From Halovulum sp039180525 (GTDB lineage: Bacteria; Pseudomonadota; Alphaproteobacteria; Rhodobacterales; Rhodobacteraceae), in the NCBI GenBank assembly GCA_039180525.1, contig JBCDDF010000002.1, positions 62,001 through 126,000 on the forward strand: a DNA stretch of 64,000 nt, read 5' to 3'. This document shows, one piece after another, positions 60,667 to 64,000 of the stretch. Positions within the stretch are counted from its first letter, which is position 1; each line of letters opens with the position of its first letter. Both the position numbers and the translations under genes were made by a program. Under the pieces are notes generated by a model. The model saw only the letters and a program-made list of their open reading frames with translations. It ran no database searches and was not told where the DNA came from.

Positions 60667-60983
60667 CTTCGGATCAGCCGCCCCGCGCGGTTATGCCGAG
60701 TAGTCGCATCGTCGTTTCCCTGTATTGGCAGCCCGCTTACCGGGTGCTCATATTGAATATTTCAGCCCAGATTCCTAAATTTCAATCAACAAATGCCAAA
60801 CTCACCGTGAACACTTCCAAGGTTACAGGCGCATTATTTCGTTCAGACATGGTTAATCTGTGGCAAACTTATGGCTGAACCGGTCTATGCGCTGTGTTTT
60901 TGCGCACGATGCGGCCATTTCGCAACGCTGTTGCCGGCTTGCGGCGGCTGCTATGACCGGATGGACCGGCAAAGGAGAGAGCT
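60667..60983. other. Intergenic region upstream of thiolase gene
   Basis: No frame looks coding in these 317 bases. It is more AT-rich (about 60740-60870) than the genes around it and so probably holds promoters for the leftward small secreted protein and the rightward thiolase. No definite -35/-10 pair or regulatory motif was found. AAAGGAGAGAG (60971-60981) is the thiolase ribosome-binding site. Confidence 0.45.
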
Positions 60984-62168
60984 ATGGAGGATCCCGTTGT
61001 CATCGTCGGGGCCGCCCGCACGCCGATGGGCGGTTTTCAGGGCGCGTTGAGCGATGTGGCCGCGCCCGAACTCGGCGGCGCCGCGATTGCCGCTGCGCTG
61101 ACCGGCGCGGGGGTCGCGCCCGGCGCGGTGGACGAGGTGCTGATGGGATGCGTCCTGCCCGCGGGGCAAGGCCAGGCGCCGGCGCGGCAGGCCGGGTTCG
61201 CCGCCGGCATCGGCGAAGAGGTGCCCGCGACCACCGTCAACAAGATGTGCGGCTCGGGCATGAAGACCGCGATGCTGGCGCATGACCAGTTGGCGCTGGG
61301 CAATGGCGACGTGCTGGTCGCCGGCGGGATGGAGAGCATGTCGAACGCCCCATATCTGTTGCCGCAGATGCGGGGCGGCGCCCGACTGGGCCATGGCGCG
61401 GCGGTCGATCACATGTTTCTCGACGGGCTGGAGGACGCCTATGACAAGGGCCGGCTTATGGGCACATTCGCCGAGGATTGCGCGGATCGTTACCAGTTCA
61501 CGCGCGACGCGCAGGACGCCTATGCGCTGACCTCGCTGGAGCGCGCGCGCAGTGCGGCCGCGGATGGTCGACTGGCGGCGGAGATCGCCCCGATCACGGT
61601 GAGGAGCCGTAAAGCCGAGATCACCGTCGCGCAGGACGAACAGCCCGGCACCGCGCGTCCCGAAAAGATCCCGCGGCTCAAGCCCGCCTTCCGCCCCGAT
61701 GGCACGGTGACCGCGGCGAACGCTTCGTCGATCTCAGATGGCGCAGCGGCGCTGGTGATGACCCGCGAGAGCGTGGCGCGGGCGCAGGGTCTGCCGATCC
61801 GCGCGCGCATCCGCGGCCATGCCAGCCACGCCCAGGCGCCGGGCTGGTTCACGACCGCACCCGTTCCCGCGGCGCAGAAACTGATGGATCGGCTGGGCTG
61901 GTCGGTCGCGGATGTGGATCTGTGGGAGGTCAACGAGGCCTTCGCAGTCGTGCCGATGGCTTTCATGCGAGAGACCGGGGTCGATCATGCGCGGCTGAAC
62001 ACGCGCGGCGGCGCCTGCGCGCTGGGCCATCCGATCGGCGCATCGGGCGCGCGGATCCTGGTGACGCTGCTTCACGCGATGGAACAGGAGGACGTGGGAC
62101 GCGGGGTCGCGGCGATCTGCATCGGCGGCGGCGAGGGCACGGCGCTGGCGCTGGAACGCGCGCCGTGA
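60984..62168 (+). CDS. Acetyl-CoA acetyltransferase (thiolase)
   Basis: A 394-residue thiolase. The nucleophile Cys is at about residue 89 in NKMCGSGMKT; VNEAFAV and GGACALGHPIGASGAR hold the catalytic His and the second Cys. ALVAGGMESMSNAPY-type sequence is present. It would condense or cleave acyl-CoA (beta-oxidation, acetoacetyl-CoA). AAAGGAGAGAG lies just before ATG 60984. It overlaps the SDR gene, so the pair may handle one 3-oxoacyl-CoA route. Confidence 0.9.
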   Translation: MEDPVVIVGAARTPMGGFQGALSDVAAPELGGAAIAAALTGAGVAPGAVDEVLMGCVLPAGQGQAPARQAGFAAGIGEEVPATTVNKMCGSGMKTAMLAHDQLALGNGDVLVAGGMESMSNAPYLLPQMRGGARLGHGAAVDHMFLDGLEDAYDKGRLMGTFAEDCADRYQFTRDAQDAYALTSLERARSAAADGRLAAEIAPITVRSRKAEITVAQDEQPGTARPEKIPRLKPAFRPDGTVTAANASSISDGAAALVMTRESVARAQGLPIRARIRGHASHAQAPGWFTTAPVPAAQKLMDRLGWSVADVDLWEVNEAFAVVPMAFMRETGVDHARLNTRGGACALGHPIGASGARILVTLLHAMEQEDVGRGVAAICIGGGEGTALALERAP

Positions 62169-62926
62169 TCCCGGGGCCGCGCACGCCCGCGATCGTCACC
62201 GGCGGTGCCTCTGGCCTAGGCGCGGCCAGCGCCCGGGCGCTGCGCGCCAGCGGCGCCCCGGTTGCGCTATGGGACATCGACACCGACCGGGGACCGGCGC
62301 TGGCACGCGAAATCGGTGCAGAGTTCATCGAAACGGACGTGACCGACGCGGCCTCTGTCGACGCGGCGCTGGCAGCCTTCGCCCCGCCGCGCATCTGCCT
62401 TTGCTGCGCCGGCATCGCGCCGGGCGCGCGCACGGTGGGCCGCGACGGCGCGCCGCATGATGCCGCGCTGTTCGCGCACACCGTCGCGATCAACCTGACC
62501 GGCACCTTTCTGACCGCCAGCCGCGCCGCCGCCGCCATGACCGCCCTGCCGCCGCTGGGCGACGCGGACGCGGCCCGCGGCGTGATCGTCACGACCGCCT
62601 CCATCGCCGCCTATGAGGGGCAGATCGGCCAGATCGCCTATGCCGCGACCAAGGGTGCGGTGGCGGCGATGACCTTGCCCATGGCGCGCGATCTGGCCAA
62701 ATCCGGCATCCGCGTGGTCTCGCTTGCGCCCGGTCTGTTCAAGACGCCGATGGTCGCGGGTCTGCCGCAGGAGGTACAGGACAGCCTGGGCGCCGCGGTC
62801 CCCTTCCCGCCCCGCCTGGGCGCGCCCGAAGAGTTTGCGGCGATGGTGTTGCAGATCGTGGAAAACCCGATGTTGAACGGCAGCGTGATCCGGCTCGATG
62901 GCGCGATCCGGCTGGGCCCCAAGTGA
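62165..62926 (+). CDS. Short-chain dehydrogenase/reductase
   Basis: A 253-residue SDR with the cofactor loop VTGGASGLGAASARAL, LCCAGIAPGA (in place of the usual NNAG), catalytic Ser in VIVTTASIAAYEG, and YAATKGAVAAM (Tyr-x3-Lys). PGLFKTPMVAGLPQEVQDSLG is the substrate-loop region. Probably a 3-hydroxyacyl-CoA or related dehydrogenase, given its overlap with thiolase (GTG 62165 in the TGA of the thiolase stop). The layout resembles type II 3-hydroxyacyl-CoA dehydrogenase (HSD10-like). Confidence 0.85.
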   Translation: MIPGPRTPAIVTGGASGLGAASARALRASGAPVALWDIDTDRGPALAREIGAEFIETDVTDAASVDAALAAFAPPRICLCCAGIAPGARTVGRDGAPHDAALFAHTVAINLTGTFLTASRAAAAMTALPPLGDADAARGVIVTTASIAAYEGQIGQIAYAATKGAVAAMTLPMARDLAKSGIRVVSLAPGLFKTPMVAGLPQEVQDSLGAAVPFPPRLGAPEEFAAMVLQIVENPMLNGSVIRLDGAIRLGPK

Positions 62927-62938
62927 ACGCCGGCGGGA

Positions 62939-64000
62939 TCAGGATTCAGGCGCCGGCGTAATGCGATAGGCCGCGCCGGGCACGACCGCCAGAAACCAGA
63001 TACTGCCATCGGGCGCCTCGCGGATGTCGCGGATGCGGACATAGGTGTCCTGGAACAGCCGTTCCGCCTCCTGCACCGTGTCACCGGACCGTGTCAGGCG
63101 TGAGATCATGTCGAATTTCAACGAACCCACGAATATGTCGCCCGCCCATTCCGGGAACAGCCGCCCGGAATAGATCATCATGCCGGACGGCGCGATCGAG
63201 GGGTCCCAGTAGTGGCGCGGCTGCTCCATCCCGTCCTTCGCAGGGCCCTCGCCGATCCGCAAACCGGTGTAGTGACGTCCGTAAGAGATCACCGGCCAGC
63301 CGTAATTGCGCCCGGCTTCCGGCACGTTGATCTCATCGCCGCCTCGGGCGCCGTGCGCCACCGTCCAGAACCGGCCGGTTTCGTCCAGCGCGGCACCCTG
63401 CGGATTGCGGTGGCCGATGGACCAGATGTCCGGCAGCGCCTGGGCGCCATCGGCGAACGGGTTATCGGCCGGGATGGTGCCATCGCGGTTCACGCGCACG
63501 ACCTTGCCGTTATGTGCCTGCGGGTTCTGCGCCTCCGGCCGGTCGCCGCGGTCGCCGATGGTCAGAAACAGGGTACCGTCGGGCGCTTCGACGATGCGGC
63601 TGCCGAAATGCTGCCCGCTCGAACTGGCGGCGGACATCTGGAAAATCTCGCGCACCCGGTCCAGCGCCGCACCGTCCGACGACAGCCGCGCAACCGCCAG
63701 GGCGGTTTTCGCACCCCGCCCCTCCGGCTTGGAGTAGCTGAGAAAGATTTCTCGGCTTTCGGCAAAATCGCGCGCGACCACGACATCCAGCAACCCGCCC
63801 TGCCCGATTTGCGCCACCGCGGGGACGTTCGCCACCGGCGTCGCGCTGCCGTCTTTGACATGCAACAGACGCCCGCCCTTTTCCGTCACCAGGATACCGT
63901 CATCGGGCAGGAAGCCGATCGCCCATGGTTGATCGAGCCCCGAGATCATCTGCTGCACGATCACCGGGCCACGTTCCGTCGCGCGCCGTTCTTGCGCCAT
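62939..64000 (-). CDS. PQQ-dependent sugar dehydrogenase-like protein (5' end beyond window)
   Basis: A six-bladed beta-propeller of the glucose/sorbosone dehydrogenase family. GLDQPWAIGFLPDDGILVTEKGGRLL, GGLLDVVVARDF, SSGQHFGSRIVEAPDGTLFLTIGDRGD, IWSIGHRNPQGAALDE and GGDEINVPEAGRNYGWPVISYG are the typical propeller and active-site motifs. It probably acts in the periplasm. The codon ATG at 64000 is the last visible, and the protein lacks a signal peptide there, so the true N-terminus probably lies outside the window. It is convergent with the SDR gene. Confidence 0.85.
   Translation of the reverse strand: MAQERRATERGPVIVQQMISGLDQPWAIGFLPDDGILVTEKGGRLLHVKDGSATPVANVPAVAQIGQGGLLDVVVARDFAESREIFLSYSKPEGRGAKTALAVARLSSDGAALDRVREIFQMSAASSSGQHFGSRIVEAPDGTLFLTIGDRGDRPEAQNPQAHNGKVVRVNRDGTIPADNPFADGAQALPDIWSIGHRNPQGAALDETGRFWTVAHGARGGDEINVPEAGRNYGWPVISYGRHYTGLRIGEGPAKDGMEQPRHYWDPSIAPSGMMIYSGRLFPEWAGDIFVGSLKFDMISRLTRSGDTVQEAERLFQDTYVRIRDIREAPDGSIWFLAVVPGAAYRITPAPES

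Overview
The window looks like a chromosomal stretch from a Rhodobacterales (Roseobacter/Paracoccus-type) alphaproteobacterium. The evidence is high GC, an alphaproteobacterial LexA box (GTTC-N7-GTTC) at recA, CtrA-type TTAA-N7-TTAA sites, an FNR/FnrL box, a pseudoazurin, heterotetrameric sarcosine oxidase and an N-methylglutamate/type III glutamine synthetase gene set. No rRNA, CRISPR array or replication origin was seen. One tRNA, tRNA-Leu(GAG), is present.

Region by region. 1-5.9 kb: a partial ProW/OpuA-like permease, an XRE-cupin regulator and a glutamate-synthase-like mgsABC set followed by a gamma-glutamylmethylamide/glutamine synthetase, all pointing to methylated-amine nitrogen metabolism. 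6.1-8.7 kb: an operon under a perfect FNR box (DUF454, periplasmic cupin, substrate-binding protein, permease) that is decaying: an early stop in a signal peptide, a 1-base frameshift, then an IS3-family insertion. 8.7-12.9 kb: a remnant mobile element holding the IS end, a truncated type IV coupling protein, small cargo genes, and a large serine recombinase whose reading frame runs antisense through the tRNA-Leu gene. 12.9-22.9 kb: housekeeping genes (lipB, ctaD, carA, a GatB/Yqey protein) and a CtrA-linked glycosyltransferase with a c-di-GMP-type MshEN N-terminus.

22.9-33.5 kb: a possible structured RNA, a metallo-hydrolase, a C26 amidase, a photolyase/cryptochrome, then a tightly overlapping five-gene operon (GNAT-like, ThiF/E1-like, membrane protein, second GNAT-like, Acg-type nitroreductase) that converges on a membrane-anchored diheme cytochrome. 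That operon is the best candidate here for an undescribed pathway. 34-43 kb: iron acquisition, with a siderophore-interacting flavoprotein, a haem-monooxygenase-like ABM protein and two complete FepBDC-type ABC importers arranged around one bidirectional promoter.

43-54 kb: soxBDAG sarcosine-oxidase-like genes whose delta subunit has no cysteines, then a TetR regulator and catabolic genes (GMC dehydrogenase, aldo/keto reductase, CoA-transferase, enoyl-CoA hydratase). Three near-identical palindromes (RTAACY-N4-RGTTAC) sit at the GMC, reductase and CoA-transferase promoters and appear to define a small TetR regulon. 54.6-64 kb: pseudoazurin, DUF1330, alaS and recA, a sulfotransferase-like protein, a small secreted protein whose ribosome-binding site is locked in a hairpin, a thiolase-SDR pair and a PQQ-type sugar dehydrogenase cut by the window end.
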